A stretch of 64,000 nucleotides of DNA from the NCBI GenBank assembly GCA_029959865.1, contig JASCPE010000002.1, positions 124,001 through 188,000 on the forward strand, read 5' to 3'. The notes beneath the pieces are model-generated. The model was not told the DNA's origin. It ran no database searches and saw only the letters and a list, made by a program, of their open reading frames with translations. Both the position numbers and the translations under genes were made by a program. Within the stretch, counting starts at the first letter, position 1. Each line of letters begins with the position of its first letter. This document shows positions 9,087 through 18,690 of the stretch, in pieces. This DNA is from Microbacteriaceae bacterium PS02070 (GTDB taxonomy: Bacteria > Actinomycetota > Actinomycetes > Actinomycetales > Microbacteriaceae).

Positions 9087-9644
9087 ATGCACAGCGCTCT
9101 TGTCGCGTACGCCGCAGAGCCGGGCGCGGAATACAACCCGCTCATCCCTGCGTGGTACGACATCATCTGGTCGGCGGTCTGCTTTGTCGTCATTCTCGTC
9201 GTCTTCTGGAAGATCGCTCTGCCGAAAATGCAGGATCTTCTCGACAAGCGCGGCGCGGCGATCGAAGGAAACATCGCTAAGGCCGATGAAGCTCAGCGCA
9301 AGGCTGAGGCCGCCCTGGAGGAGTACACGGCACAGCTCGCCTCCGCACGCAAGGAGGCCGGAGAGATCCGGGACGCCGCGCGTGAAGACGGCAAGAAGAT
9401 CGTCGCCGAGGCCAAGGACAACGCCACCAGCGAAGCTGCCCGCGTGACGGCCGCCGCTCACTCGCAGATCGAGGCCGAGCGTCAGTCGGCGCTTGTCTCG
9501 CTGCGCAGCGAGGTCGGCACTCTGGCGCTGGACCTTGCCGGGGGTGTCATCGGTGAGACCCTGTCCGACGACGCCAAGGCGAAGTCTGTCGTCGACCGTT
9601 TCCTCGCCGACATCGAGGCCGATGCCGGAAAGGCCTCCAACTGA
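9087..9644 (+). CDS. atpF: ATP synthase Fo subunit b
   Basis: A 185-residue peripheral-stalk subunit. One membrane helix (about residues 23-45, ending in PKMQDLLDKRG) is followed by a long charged, Ala-rich coiled coil that bridges Fo to the delta subunit on F1. A short N-terminal extension before the membrane helix is usual in actinobacteria. AAGGAG precedes the ATG. The stop shares a base with the atpH start (TGATG), so the b and delta subunits are translationally coupled. A single b gene implies a b2 homodimer. Confidence 0.95.
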   Translation: MHSALVAYAAEPGAEYNPLIPAWYDIIWSAVCFVVILVVFWKIALPKMQDLLDKRGAAIEGNIAKADEAQRKAEAALEEYTAQLASARKEAGEIRDAAREDGKKIVAEAKDNATSEAARVTAAAHSQIEAERQSALVSLRSEVGTLALDLAGGVIGETLSDDAKAKSVVDRFLADIEADAGKASN

Positions 9645-10432
9645 TGGGAAGCGCCACCACACAGGCCACCGTTGCGACCGTTGACGCGCTCGCAGCGGCA
9701 GGCGGTGTCACGCTGGACGACAGTCGCGAACTGTTCGACGCGGCGCACGCGCTCAGCGACAGCCCGCAGCTCGCGAGTGCTCTCGCCGACGCCGCGGCGC
9801 CGGAGCAGGCACGCACGCAGCTCGTTGCGACGGTGTTCGGTGGGCTGGGTGAAACCTCGCGATCGTTGCTGACCACGGCTGTACAGCAGCGCTGGTCCTC
9901 GCCCGCCGACCTCGTGGACGGCGTGGAGGAGCTCGCGGTCCGTGCAGCATCGATCGCTGCCGCCTCCGCAGATGTCGAGGGCGAGCTCTTCGGTGTCAGT
10001 CGCCTCGTCGCGGCCAACCCGAGCTTGGAGCTTGCCCTGGGCAGTCGGCTCGGAGAATCTGCCAAGAAGGGGGAGCTCGTTGAGAGCCTCCTGCGTGGCA
10101 AGGTCAGCGAGGCGACAATCCTGATCGCCTCACGTGTCATCCAGCAGCCGCGCGAACGTCGCGTTCGCCAGCTGCTCAGCCGTGCCGAGCGACTTGTCTC
10201 GCAACAGCGCGGACGGGCCGTCGCGACGGTGTACTCGGCAACAACGCTGACCGAAGAACAGACCGAGCGCCTGCGCCGCAGCCTCGCTGCCCGCACGGGC
10301 CGCGACGTCTCCCTCAACCTCGTCGTCGAGCCCACCGTCATCGGTGGCATCCGCGTCGAAGTCGGAGACGATGTCATCGACGCAACTGTGTCCTCCCGCC
10401 TGGGTGAGCTGCGACAGCGCCTGGCGGGCTAG
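9644..10432 (+). CDS. atpH: ATP synthase F1 subunit delta
   Basis: A 262-residue delta subunit, longer than the roughly 180 residues of enteric delta, as is common in actinobacteria. It links the top of the alpha3beta3 hexamer to the b stalk. The conserved C-terminal part (TVYSATTLTEEQTERL, then VEPTVIGGIRVEVGD) is clear near residues 198-245. The extra length is N-terminal or central and helical. It overlaps atpF by one base. It is followed by 68 non-coding bases with two small hairpins before atpA. Confidence 0.93.
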   Translation: MGSATTQATVATVDALAAAGGVTLDDSRELFDAAHALSDSPQLASALADAAAPEQARTQLVATVFGGLGETSRSLLTTAVQQRWSSPADLVDGVEELAVRAASIAAASADVEGELFGVSRLVAANPSLELALGSRLGESAKKGELVESLLRGKVSEATILIASRVIQQPRERRVRQLLSRAERLVSQQRGRAVATVYSATTLTEEQTERLRRSLAARTGRDVSLNLVVEPTVIGGIRVEVGDDVIDATVSSRLGELRQRLAG

Positions 10433-10440
10433 ATAACTTC

Positions 10441-10475
10441 CCGCTCGGTAAGAGCGGACACGCCGGAAAACCGGC
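10441..10475 (+). other. Two intercistronic hairpins between atpH and atpA
   Basis: CCGCTC/GAGCGG (10441-10457, loop of five) is followed by GCCGG/CCGGC with an AAAA loop (10462-10475). There is no U-tract, so these are more likely RNA-stability or processing elements than terminators. They separate the low-copy b/delta genes from the three-copy alpha gene. Confidence 0.5.
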
Positions 10476-10500
10476 ACAGACCTAAAAACGAAGGAAGACC

Positions 10501-12141
10501 ATGGCAGACCTGACAATCAGCCCCGATGCCATCCGCGATGCGCTGAAGGACTTCGTCGCCGCATACGAGCCGACCGGTGCCGCCGCCACCGAGGTCGGGA
10601 CCGTCGTCGACGCCGCTGACGGCATCGCGCACGTCGAGGGCCTTCCCGGTGTGATGGCGAACGAGCTCGTCCGCTTCGACAACGGTGTTGAGGGCCTCGC
10701 GCAGAACCTCGACGAGAACGAGATCGGTGTTGTCGTCCTCGGCGACTTCTCCGGCGTCGAAGCTGGCCAGAAGGTCACGCGCACCGGCGAGGTTCTCTCG
10801 GTCGCCGTCGGCGACGGCTACCTCGGCCGCGTCGTCGACCCGCTCGGAAACCCGATCGACGGGCTCGGCGAGATCACGCCGCTCGACGGTCGCCGCGCCC
10901 TGGAGCTGCAGGCTCCCGGCGTGATGGCGCGTAAGAGCGTCCACGAGCCGATGCAGACCGGCATCAAGGCGATCGACGCGATGATCCCGGTCGGGCGCGG
11001 ACAGCGCCAGCTGATCATCGGTGACCGTCAGACCGGCAAGACCGCCATCGCGATCGACACGATCATCAACCAGAAGGCGAACTGGGAGTCGGGCGACCCG
11101 ACCAAGCAGGTGCGCTGCATCTACGTCGCCATCGGCCAGAAGGGCTCGACGATCGCCTCCGTCAAGGGTGCGCTCGACGAAGCCGGCGCCATGGACTACA
11201 CGACCATCGTCGCCGCTCCGGCCTCCGACCCGGCCGGCTTCAAGTACCTCGCGCCCTACACGGGGTCCGCGATCGGTCAGCACTGGATGTACGACGGCAA
11301 GCACGTTCTCATCATCTTCGATGACCTGTCGAAGCAGGCTGAGGCCTACCGTGCCGTGTCCCTTCTCCTGCGCCGCCCGCCGGGCCGTGAGGCCTACCCG
11401 GGTGACGTGTTCTACTTGCACTCGCGTCTCCTGGAGCGGTGTGCGAAGCTCTCCGACGAGCTCGGCGGTGGGTCGATGACGGGTCTTCCGATCATCGAGA
11501 CGAAGGCGAACGACGTGTCTGCCTACATCCCCACCAACGTCATCTCGATCACCGACGGCCAGATCTTCCTGCAGTCGGACCTGTTCAACGCCAACCAGCG
11601 TCCCGCTGTGGACGTCGGTATCTCCGTCTCTCGCGTCGGCGGCGACGCTCAGGTGAAGTCGATCAAGAAGGTCTCCGGAACGCTCAAGCTGGAGCTTGCG
11701 CAGTACCGGTCGCTGGAAGCGTTCGCGATGTTCGCTTCCGACCTCGACGCCGCGTCGCGTCGTCAGCTCGCCCGCGGTGCGCGTCTGACCGAGCTGCTCA
11801 AGCAGCCGCAGTACAGCCCGTACCCCGTTGAGGAGCAGGTCGTCTCGATCTGGGCGGGTACCAACGGAAAGCTCGACTCGATCGAGGTCGAGGATGTGCT
11901 GCCGTTCGAGCGTGAGCTGTTGGACTACATCCGCCGCAACACCACGATCCTGGACCGCCTGCGCGACTCCAACGTCCTCGACGATGACACCGTCGCCGAG
12001 CTGGAAGAAGTCGTCGACAGGTTCGCCTCGGAGTTCCAGGGCGGCAAGGGTCAGGCTGTCGACCGGCCTGGCAGCGACGAGGTCGAAGCGGCCGCCGTCG
12101 ATGATGTCAGCCAGGAGAAGATCGTCAAGGGTCGCCGCTGA
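10501..12141 (+). CDS. atpA: ATP synthase F1 subunit alpha
   Basis: A 546-residue non-catalytic nucleotide-binding subunit of the alpha3beta3 head. The P-loop GDRQTGKT is at residues 174-181, the beta-barrel domain precedes it, and the family signature with [14 protein letters not shown] lies near residues 364-377. The C-terminus has an extra acidic tail, typical of actinobacteria. It starts with ATG behind GAAGGA. Length and motifs are normal. Confidence 0.98.
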   Translation: MADLTISPDAIRDALKDFVAAYEPTGAAATEVGTVVDAADGIAHVEGLPGVMANELVRFDNGVEGLAQNLDENEIGVVVLGDFSGVEAGQKVTRTGEVLSVAVGDGYLGRVVDPLGNPIDGLGEITPLDGRRALELQAPGVMARKSVHEPMQTGIKAIDAMIPVGRGQRQLIIGDRQTGKTAIAIDTIINQKANWESGDPTKQVRCIYVAIGQKGSTIASVKGALDEAGAMDYTTIVAAPASDPAGFKYLAPYTGSAIGQHWMYDGKHVLIIFDDLSKQAEAYRAVSLLLRRPPGREAYPGDVFYLHSRLLERCAKLSDELGGGSMTGLPIIETKANDVSAYIPTNVISITDGQIFLQSDLFNANQRPAVDVGISVSRVGGDAQVKSIKKVSGTLKLELAQYRSLEAFAMFASDLDAASRRQLARGARLTELLKQPQYSPYPVEEQVVSIWAGTNGKLDSIEVEDVLPFERELLDYIRRNTTILDRLRDSNVLDDDTVAELEEVVDRFASEFQGGKGQAVDRPGSDEVEAAAVDDVSQEKIVKGRR

Positions 12142-12161
12142 GCACCCCGAAGGATTAAGCC

Positions 12162-13061
12162 ATGGGCGCACAACTCCGGGTCTACAAGCAGAAGATCTCT
12201 TCTGCCCAGACCACAAAGAAGATCACGAAGGCGATGGAACTCATCGCGGCTTCGCGCATCCAGAAGGCGATGGCACGTGTCCGCGCGTCGTCTCCCTTCG
12301 CGCGCGCAGTGACGCAAGCCGTTGCCGCGGTCGCGACGCACTCGAACGTCGAGCACCCGCTGACGATCGAGCGTGAGGTGGTCCGGCGCAGCGCGCTGGT
12401 CATCTTCGCCTCAGACCGTGGGCTTGCCGGTGCCTTCAACTCGCAGATCCTGCGCGAGGGGATGGAACTCGCGTCGCTGTTGCGTTCGCAGGGCAAGGAA
12501 GTCGTGTTCTACCTCGTCGGTCGTAAGGCAGTGGGATACTTCCAGTTCCGCCGGATGGCCGCCGCCGCGGAGTGGACGGGCGACACCGACACCCCGCAGT
12601 TCTCCACCGCTGAGGAGATTGCCGAGACAATCCTCAAGGCGTACGAGCGCGGGGGCGAGAACGACGGCGTCGATGAGATCACTCTCGTCTACAACCGCTT
12701 CGTCAGCATGATGACTCAGAAGCCTGAGGTCGTTCGCCTGCTTCCCCTTGAGGTCGTCGAGGCAGACGAGGCGGATACCGCATCGCACGAGGTTCACCCG
12801 CTCTACGAATTCGAGCCCGACGCCGAGTCGGTGCTGGATGCCCTCCTGCCCGTCTACGTGCAGAGTCGTGTCTTCAACGCGCTGCTGCAGTCCTCGGCCG
12901 CGAAGCACGCCGCAACACAGAAGGCGATGAAGTCGGCGAGCGACAATGCCGACAAGCTCATCACCGACTACACCCGCCTGCGCAACAACGCGCGTCAGGC
13001 GGAAATCACGCAACAGATCTCCGAGATCGTCGGTGGAGCCGACGCGCTCGCATCGAAGTAG
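12162..13061 (+). CDS. atpG: ATP synthase F1 subunit gamma
   Basis: A 299-residue central-stalk subunit that rotates inside the alpha3beta3 head. The N-terminal helix [32 protein letters not shown] and the C-terminal helix ([12 protein letters not shown]...[22 protein letters not shown]) form the coiled-coil shaft. The gene has a clear GAAGGA ribosome binding site and follows atpA after 20 bases. An acidic stretch of about 15 residues near position 200 is consistent with a high-G+C actinobacterial gamma. Nothing unusual is seen. Confidence 0.97.
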   Translation: MGAQLRVYKQKISSAQTTKKITKAMELIAASRIQKAMARVRASSPFARAVTQAVAAVATHSNVEHPLTIEREVVRRSALVIFASDRGLAGAFNSQILREGMELASLLRSQGKEVVFYLVGRKAVGYFQFRRMAAAAEWTGDTDTPQFSTAEEIAETILKAYERGGENDGVDEITLVYNRFVSMMTQKPEVVRLLPLEVVEADEADTASHEVHPLYEFEPDAESVLDALLPVYVQSRVFNALLQSSAAKHAATQKAMKSASDNADKLITDYTRLRNNARQAEITQQISEIVGGADALASK

Positions 13062-14543
<1,482 letters not shown>

Positions 14544-14544
14544 C

Positions 14545-14805
14545 ATGGCGCTGAGCGTCACACTCGTCTCCGCCGAGGAGGAGGTCTGGACCGGCGAGGC
14601 ATCGCTTGTTGTTGCGAAGACCGTCGAGGGCGAGATCGGCTTCATGGCCGGTCACGAGCCCATGCTCGCGATCCTCGCGGACGGTGAGGTACGGATTACC
14701 ACCGAAGACGGGTCCAAGATCGTCGCGGAGGCCGCGGACGGTTTCGTGTCGGTGTCCGACAACGAGGTCACCGTCGTTGCCGGGAACGCGTCGATCCGGT
14801 CCTGA
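14545..14805 (+). CDS. atpC: ATP synthase F1 subunit epsilon, N-terminal domain only
   Basis: An 86-residue epsilon subunit. It contains the N-terminal beta-sandwich that contacts gamma and the c-ring (LSVTLVSAEEEVW at the start, IGFMAGHEPML near residues 31-41) and ends at VTVVAGNASIRS, where this domain ends in other bacteria. The helical C-terminal domain that inhibits ATP hydrolysis in longer homologues (about 120-139 residues) is absent. The stop is followed within ten bases by a strong hairpin, so this is a genuine gene end rather than a visible frameshift. It starts one base after the atpD stop. Confidence 0.93.
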   Translation: MALSVTLVSAEEEVWTGEASLVVAKTVEGEIGFMAGHEPMLAILADGEVRITTEDGSKIVAEAADGFVSVSDNEVTVVAGNASIRS

Positions 14806-14812
14806 CGCCTTC

Positions 14813-14852
14813 GCCAACGGCGAGTGTCCCCGTGGGGTCACTCGCCGTTGGC
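14813..14852 (+). terminator. Strong hairpin after the atp operon
   Basis: GCCAACGGCGAGTG (14813-14826) and CACTCGCCGTTGGC (14839-14852) form a perfect 14-bp stem around a 12-base loop. No run of T follows, so it may be an intrinsic terminator of the actinobacterial type, or an attenuator that reduces read-through into yaaA, whose start lies 18 bases downstream. Confidence 0.75.
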
Positions 14853-14870
14853 ATGTCTGGAGGAAGACCC

Positions 14871-15617
14871 TTGCGTATTCTGCTGCCACCATCCGAGACC
14901 AAACGTCCCGGAGGCGCGGGCGCGCCGTGGGAGGCCACCTCGGGTGCGTTCGGGTCGCTCGCGGACATCCGGGAGCGAGTGGTGGACGCCCTCGTGGACG
15001 TCAGCGCCGGCCCCGTCGAGGCAGCGGTGAAGGCGCTGAAGATCACCGCGCGACAGACTCCCGAGTTGAGCACGAACGTCCTGCTGCGACACGCGCCGAC
15101 GATGCCGGCGGTCGACCGCTACACGGGGGTGCTGTACGACGCGCTCGATGCGTCCTCCCTGGGTGGTTCGGGACGACGCTGGCTCGGAGAGCACGTTGTG
15201 ATCCAGACGGCCCCCTTCGGGCCGGTCGGGGCACTGGAGCCGCTCCCGGCATACCGGATGGCGGCCGCAGCACGGCTGCCTGCGTTGGGAAACCTTGCGC
15301 GCGTGTGGGCGGACCCGTCCTCCGCCGCGCTCGCCACTGACGACCTCGTGCTGGACATGCGCTCGGAGGCGTACGCAGCGCTCGGTCCCGTGCGCGGCGA
15401 ACGCTGCCGCTTCGTCCGCGTCGTCGAGGCCCGACCGGACGGAACGACTCGCGCGCTCAACCATTTCAACAAGCAGACCAAGGGGCTCTTCGTGCGCCTG
15501 CTCGCCGCCGAACGCCCGCGACTATCGTCGGTTGCGGGTCTCGTCCGCTTCGCCGCGCAGCACGGCTACCGGATGGACGACGCAGACCGGGAACTGCTGC
15601 TGTTTGCTCCGGCGTGA
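14871..15617 (+). CDS. yaaA: YaaA-family peroxide stress protein
   Basis: A 248-residue YaaA/DUF328 protein; the E. coli member lowers free iron and DNA damage during peroxide stress. The N-terminus LRILLPPSETKRPGG and the FNKQTKGLFVRLL segment near residue 200 are typical of the family. The TTG at 14871 is preferred over upstream starts because GGAGGA lies six bases before it and the product then begins with the conserved motif. The upstream alternatives would place the start inside the terminator hairpin. Transcription may come partly from the atp operon, since no separate promoter is obvious in the short gap. Confidence 0.85.
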   Translation: MRILLPPSETKRPGGAGAPWEATSGAFGSLADIRERVVDALVDVSAGPVEAAVKALKITARQTPELSTNVLLRHAPTMPAVDRYTGVLYDALDASSLGGSGRRWLGEHVVIQTAPFGPVGALEPLPAYRMAAAARLPALGNLARVWADPSSAALATDDLVLDMRSEAYAALGPVRGERCRFVRVVEARPDGTTRALNHFNKQTKGLFVRLLAAERPRLSSVAGLVRFAAQHGYRMDDADRELLLFAPA

Positions 15618-15648
15618 GTGGCGCGTGAGGAGGACCGCGTGTGTCCAC

Positions 15649-15654
15649 TAGAGT
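15649..15654 (+). promoter_or_regulatory. -10 box for PP2C gene
   Basis: TAGAGT would start transcription near 15661. This leaves a leader of about 30 bases with a GGGAAGGG ribosome binding site before the GTG at 15690. Confidence 0.4.
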
Positions 15655-15689
15655 TGAGCCGACGCTGTTGACCAGGGAAGGGTGAGAGC

Positions 15690-16478
15690 GTGACCCAACC
15701 CGTGACCGAATCGCGCTCGGTTTCTCTGCCCGCGGGCGAGTTGACCCTGTCGTGGTTCGCTGAGACTCATCGTGGTCGTCGCCGTGAGAATAACCAGGAT
15801 GCCTTCCTGGTGAAGTTCCCCCTCTTTGCTGTCGCCGACGGGATGGGCGGCCACATCGGCGGGGAGATCGCGAGCGCAAGCACCGCGACCCGTCTCGCTG
15901 AGGCGGTCGCTGAGGACGCCGTGACCGCGGACGCGATCGAGCAAGCGCTCGCGCGCGCGGTCATCGATATCTCCGACCAGCCCGGCGCCACCGATGACGG
16001 CACCGGCACCACCGTCACGGGCGTGTACCTGGACACAACGACCCCCGAACCCACCTGGGTGACGTTCAACATCGGCGACTCCCGGGTCTACCTCTTCCGC
16101 GACGACAGCCTTGCGCAGGTCACCACCGACCACTCGGTCGTACAAGAACTGATCGCCTCCGGTCGGCTCAGCCCGGAAGAGGCCGAAAACCACCCGTACG
16201 GCAACGTCATCACCCGCGCGGTAGGGCCGACCGACTCCGTGGTGCCCGACTACGTTCGACTCGAAGTGTTCGACGGGGATCGGTTCGTCATCTGTAGCGA
16301 TGGGCTCACAAAGGAACTCACCGACTACGGCATCCTCCACTACCTGTTGCAGAACGACGATCCGCAGGCGGCCGTAGAGGCGATGCTGGAGGCAGCGCTG
16401 GAGAACGGCGGCCGCGACAACGTCACGATCGTCGTGCTCAACGTGGCGCGGTCCGGCGATCAGCCTGTCGCGGACTGA
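15690..16478 (+). CDS. PP2C-type Ser/Thr protein phosphatase
   Basis: A 262-residue soluble PP2C phosphatase. Metal-binding and family motifs are RRENNQDAF (near 31-39), VADGMGGHIGGE (near 49-60), GTGTTVTGVY, the IGDSRVYLFR segment, ICSDGLTKEL and the C-terminal GGRDNVTIVVL. Such enzymes reverse Ser/Thr kinase signalling. In actinobacteria they often sit near kinases, FHA proteins or FtsK-like ATPases, but no kinase is in this window. There is no membrane segment, so it is cytoplasmic. GTG start behind GGGAAGGG. Confidence 0.92.
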   Translation: MTQPVTESRSVSLPAGELTLSWFAETHRGRRRENNQDAFLVKFPLFAVADGMGGHIGGEIASASTATRLAEAVAEDAVTADAIEQALARAVIDISDQPGATDDGTGTTVTGVYLDTTTPEPTWVTFNIGDSRVYLFRDDSLAQVTTDHSVVQELIASGRLSPEEAENHPYGNVITRAVGPTDSVVPDYVRLEVFDGDRFVICSDGLTKELTDYGILHYLLQNDDPQAAVEAMLEAALENGGRDNVTIVVLNVARSGDQPVAD

Positions 16479-16589
16479 TCGACGGCGAAGGCGTAACCAC
16501 CCCTTAACGCGGGGGTGACCGCGACCGAAACGCGCGATTCGTAGCGTGGGGACCTCGAGGGGGTACCGCACCTCCCGAGTGGAGGTCAC

Positions 16590-17879
16590 GTGAAAGTCCT
16601 GAAGCATCCGGCCACTCAGATCGCCATCGGCGCGATCCTCGGGGTCATTTTCGGCCTCATCGTCGGTGATTGGGCCTCGAACCTCAAGTTCGTCGGTGAC
16701 ATCTTCATTCGACTTATCCAAATGTCGATCGTGCCCCTCGTGATGGCGTCAGTAATCGTCGCGACCGGGAGTATGACCGGGTCGGGCATGGGGAAGCTCG
16801 CCGGGCGCACGTTCGCATGGATCCTCGGCTTCTCCGCGGTCGCGGCGATCGTCGGATGGGTGCTGAGCGTCTGGTTCCAGCCGGGCAGAGGCATGGTCTA
16901 CCAAGGAGATCCCGTCGAGGTCGAGACCGTCGAGCCGACGCCCTGGCAGGACACTCTCCTGAACTTCGTGACGACGAACATTTTCGACGCGATGTCCACG
17001 GCCACGATGATCCCGATCATCGTGTTCTCCCTCATTTTCGGACTTGCGCTCAATCGCTACATCGCGAGCAGCGGCAACGACCTTGTCCTCCGGGGGCTGG
17101 AGCAGCTGCAGCAGGTCGTGCTCCTCATGATCCGCCTTGTGATGTATATCGCCCCGATCGGCGTATTCTGCATCCTCGCCAACCTCGCTGGGGACGTCGG
17201 ATTCGCCGTCGTCACCACGGCACTGGCCTACCTGGCGACAACGCTGGTGGGTGTCGTGATCATCTTCATCCTCATGGTCATCGTCGTCGCGGTTCGCACC
17301 GGCCTCAGCCCCGCGAAGCTTCCCGCGAAGCTGCTGGAGCAGACGATGGTCGCGATCACGACGACGAGTTCGGCGGTGACGTTCCCGACGGTGCTCAAGA
17401 ACACGGTCGAGAAGGTCGGTGTTTCGCAGCGGGTAGCGAACTTCACGCTGTCGATCGGGCTCACGATGGGCTCGTGCGGAGCGGTGCTGAACTACATGAT
17501 CGTCGTGATGTTCCTCGCGCAGGCCGGTGGCGTCGATCTGACGGTCGGGCAGATCGTGCTGGGAATGGGGTTGACGATCCTCCTCAACATGGGCACGATC
17601 ACGGTGCCTGGCGGGTTCCCCGTCGTCGCGATGTTCCTTGCCGGAACGCTCAACCTTCCGGTGGAAGCGGTTGGCCTGCTCATCGCGGTGGATTGGTTCA
17701 CCGGCGTTCTGCGTACGTTCTTGAACGTCAACGGCGACACCTTCGTCGCCATGCTCGTCGCCAAGAGCGAGGGTGAGCTGGATCGCGACGTCTACAACGG
17801 GCAGAAGTCGGTGACGGCCGAGGAGGTCGACTCTGAGACGCTTCAGGCGCAGTACGCGAAGGCGGACAGCGCCGATTGA
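16590..17879 (+). CDS. Dicarboxylate/amino acid:cation symporter
   Basis: A 429-residue DAACS-family transporter (GltP/GltT/DctA-like), which imports glutamate, aspartate or C4-dicarboxylates with Na+ or H+. The serine-rich hairpin TTTSSAVTFPT near residues 257-267 and NMGTITVPGGFP near 333-344 are family hallmarks, and about eight membrane helices are visible. Substrate choice cannot be settled from these motifs. GTG start behind GGAGGT; a TAGCGT at 16542-16547 may be the -10 box. A perfect 12-bp hairpin follows the stop. Confidence 0.92.
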   Translation: MKVLKHPATQIAIGAILGVIFGLIVGDWASNLKFVGDIFIRLIQMSIVPLVMASVIVATGSMTGSGMGKLAGRTFAWILGFSAVAAIVGWVLSVWFQPGRGMVYQGDPVEVETVEPTPWQDTLLNFVTTNIFDAMSTATMIPIIVFSLIFGLALNRYIASSGNDLVLRGLEQLQQVVLLMIRLVMYIAPIGVFCILANLAGDVGFAVVTTALAYLATTLVGVVIIFILMVIVVAVRTGLSPAKLPAKLLEQTMVAITTTSSAVTFPTVLKNTVEKVGVSQRVANFTLSIGLTMGSCGAVLNYMIVVMFLAQAGGVDLTVGQIVLGMGLTILLNMGTITVPGGFPVVAMFLAGTLNLPVEAVGLLIAVDWFTGVLRTFLNVNGDTFVAMLVAKSEGELDRDVYNGQKSVTAEEVDSETLQAQYAKADSAD

Positions 17880-17883
17880 ATGT

Positions 17884-17916
17884 CCGCGCCGGGCGTTCTC
17901 ATGACGCCCGGCGCGG
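17884..17916. terminator. Bidirectional hairpin between symporter and rhomboid genes
   Basis: CCGCGCCGGGCG (17884-17895) and CGCCCGGCGCGG (17905-17916) form a perfect 12-bp stem with a nine-base loop. It lies between two converging genes and could stop transcription from either side, though no T-run is present. Confidence 0.7.
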
Positions 17917-17961
17917 CAAGGGCGCGACATCAGCGATGGGGTTGACCCTCATGAGGCAGCG

Positions 17962-18555
17962 TCACCGGCGAGAGGCCGCACGGGGACGTGACCCCAGTGC
18001 AGCGACGGCTCCGCCGATCGCGCCGAAGAGGTGGGCCTGCCAGGAGACGCCCTCGCGCACGCCGATCACGCCAGCGAGCATTGATCCGCCGTACGCCAGG
18101 ACGATCACAATCGCGACGATGGCGTAGCCGAAACGATGGGAGACCGGCCCCGGTCGGAAGACGCGCATCACGATGTAGCCGAAGTAGCCGAAGACGAGCC
18201 CGGAGGCACCGACCGTGATCGTTCCGGGGGCGTTCACAAGCCAGGTCCCGAAGCCACTGACGAGAGTCACGACGGCAGTAACCGTCCAGAACCGGCGGGC
18301 GCCCTCGGCGGCGACGAGGGTGCCGAGCACGAGCAGGGGCAGGGAGTTCGCAATCAGGTGCGGCCAGTTCGCGTGCAGGAACGGGGAGATCAGGATGCCG
18401 GGGAGGCCGGACGGATCCCAGGATCGGATTCCCACGCCGAGGAAGGAGCCGGGCAGGATGGCGTCAGCGATGTGCACCGCCCACATCGCTGCGAGGAGGA
18501 GCAGCGGCGCACCGAAGCGACCGAGGGTGCGCCGGGGAGCCTGTTCGATCGTCAC
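17962..18555 (-). CDS. Rhomboid-family intramembrane serine protease
   Basis: A 197-residue six-helix protein. The HxxxxHLxxN element (His61, His66, Asn70 in HANWPHLIAN), catalytic Ser118 in GASG and His175 in SWQAHLFG together give a complete rhomboid dyad and oxyanion site. Such enzymes cut membrane proteins within the bilayer; the substrate is unknown. It has no extra domains. It converges with the symporter gene and diverges from the EccC-like ATPase gene with 135 bases between them. Confidence 0.9.
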   Translation of the reverse strand: MTIEQAPRRTLGRFGAPLLLLAAMWAVHIADAILPGSFLGVGIRSWDPSGLPGILISPFLHANWPHLIANSLPLLVLGTLVAAEGARRFWTVTAVVTLVSGFGTWLVNAPGTITVGASGLVFGYFGYIVMRVFRPGPVSHRFGYAIVAIVIVLAYGGSMLAGVIGVREGVSWQAHLFGAIGGAVAALGSRPRAASRR

Positions 18556-18690
18556 CGACAGATCATCTCATCGTCGCCCTCGGAGGTGCCTGTGTCCGGA
18601 TGTGCGGGGTTCCTCCCCACAGCTGCGTAACGTGGGGCTCTTCACGATTCAGCGATGGCCGGTCCATCGCCGTCGACGCGGCGCTGAACT

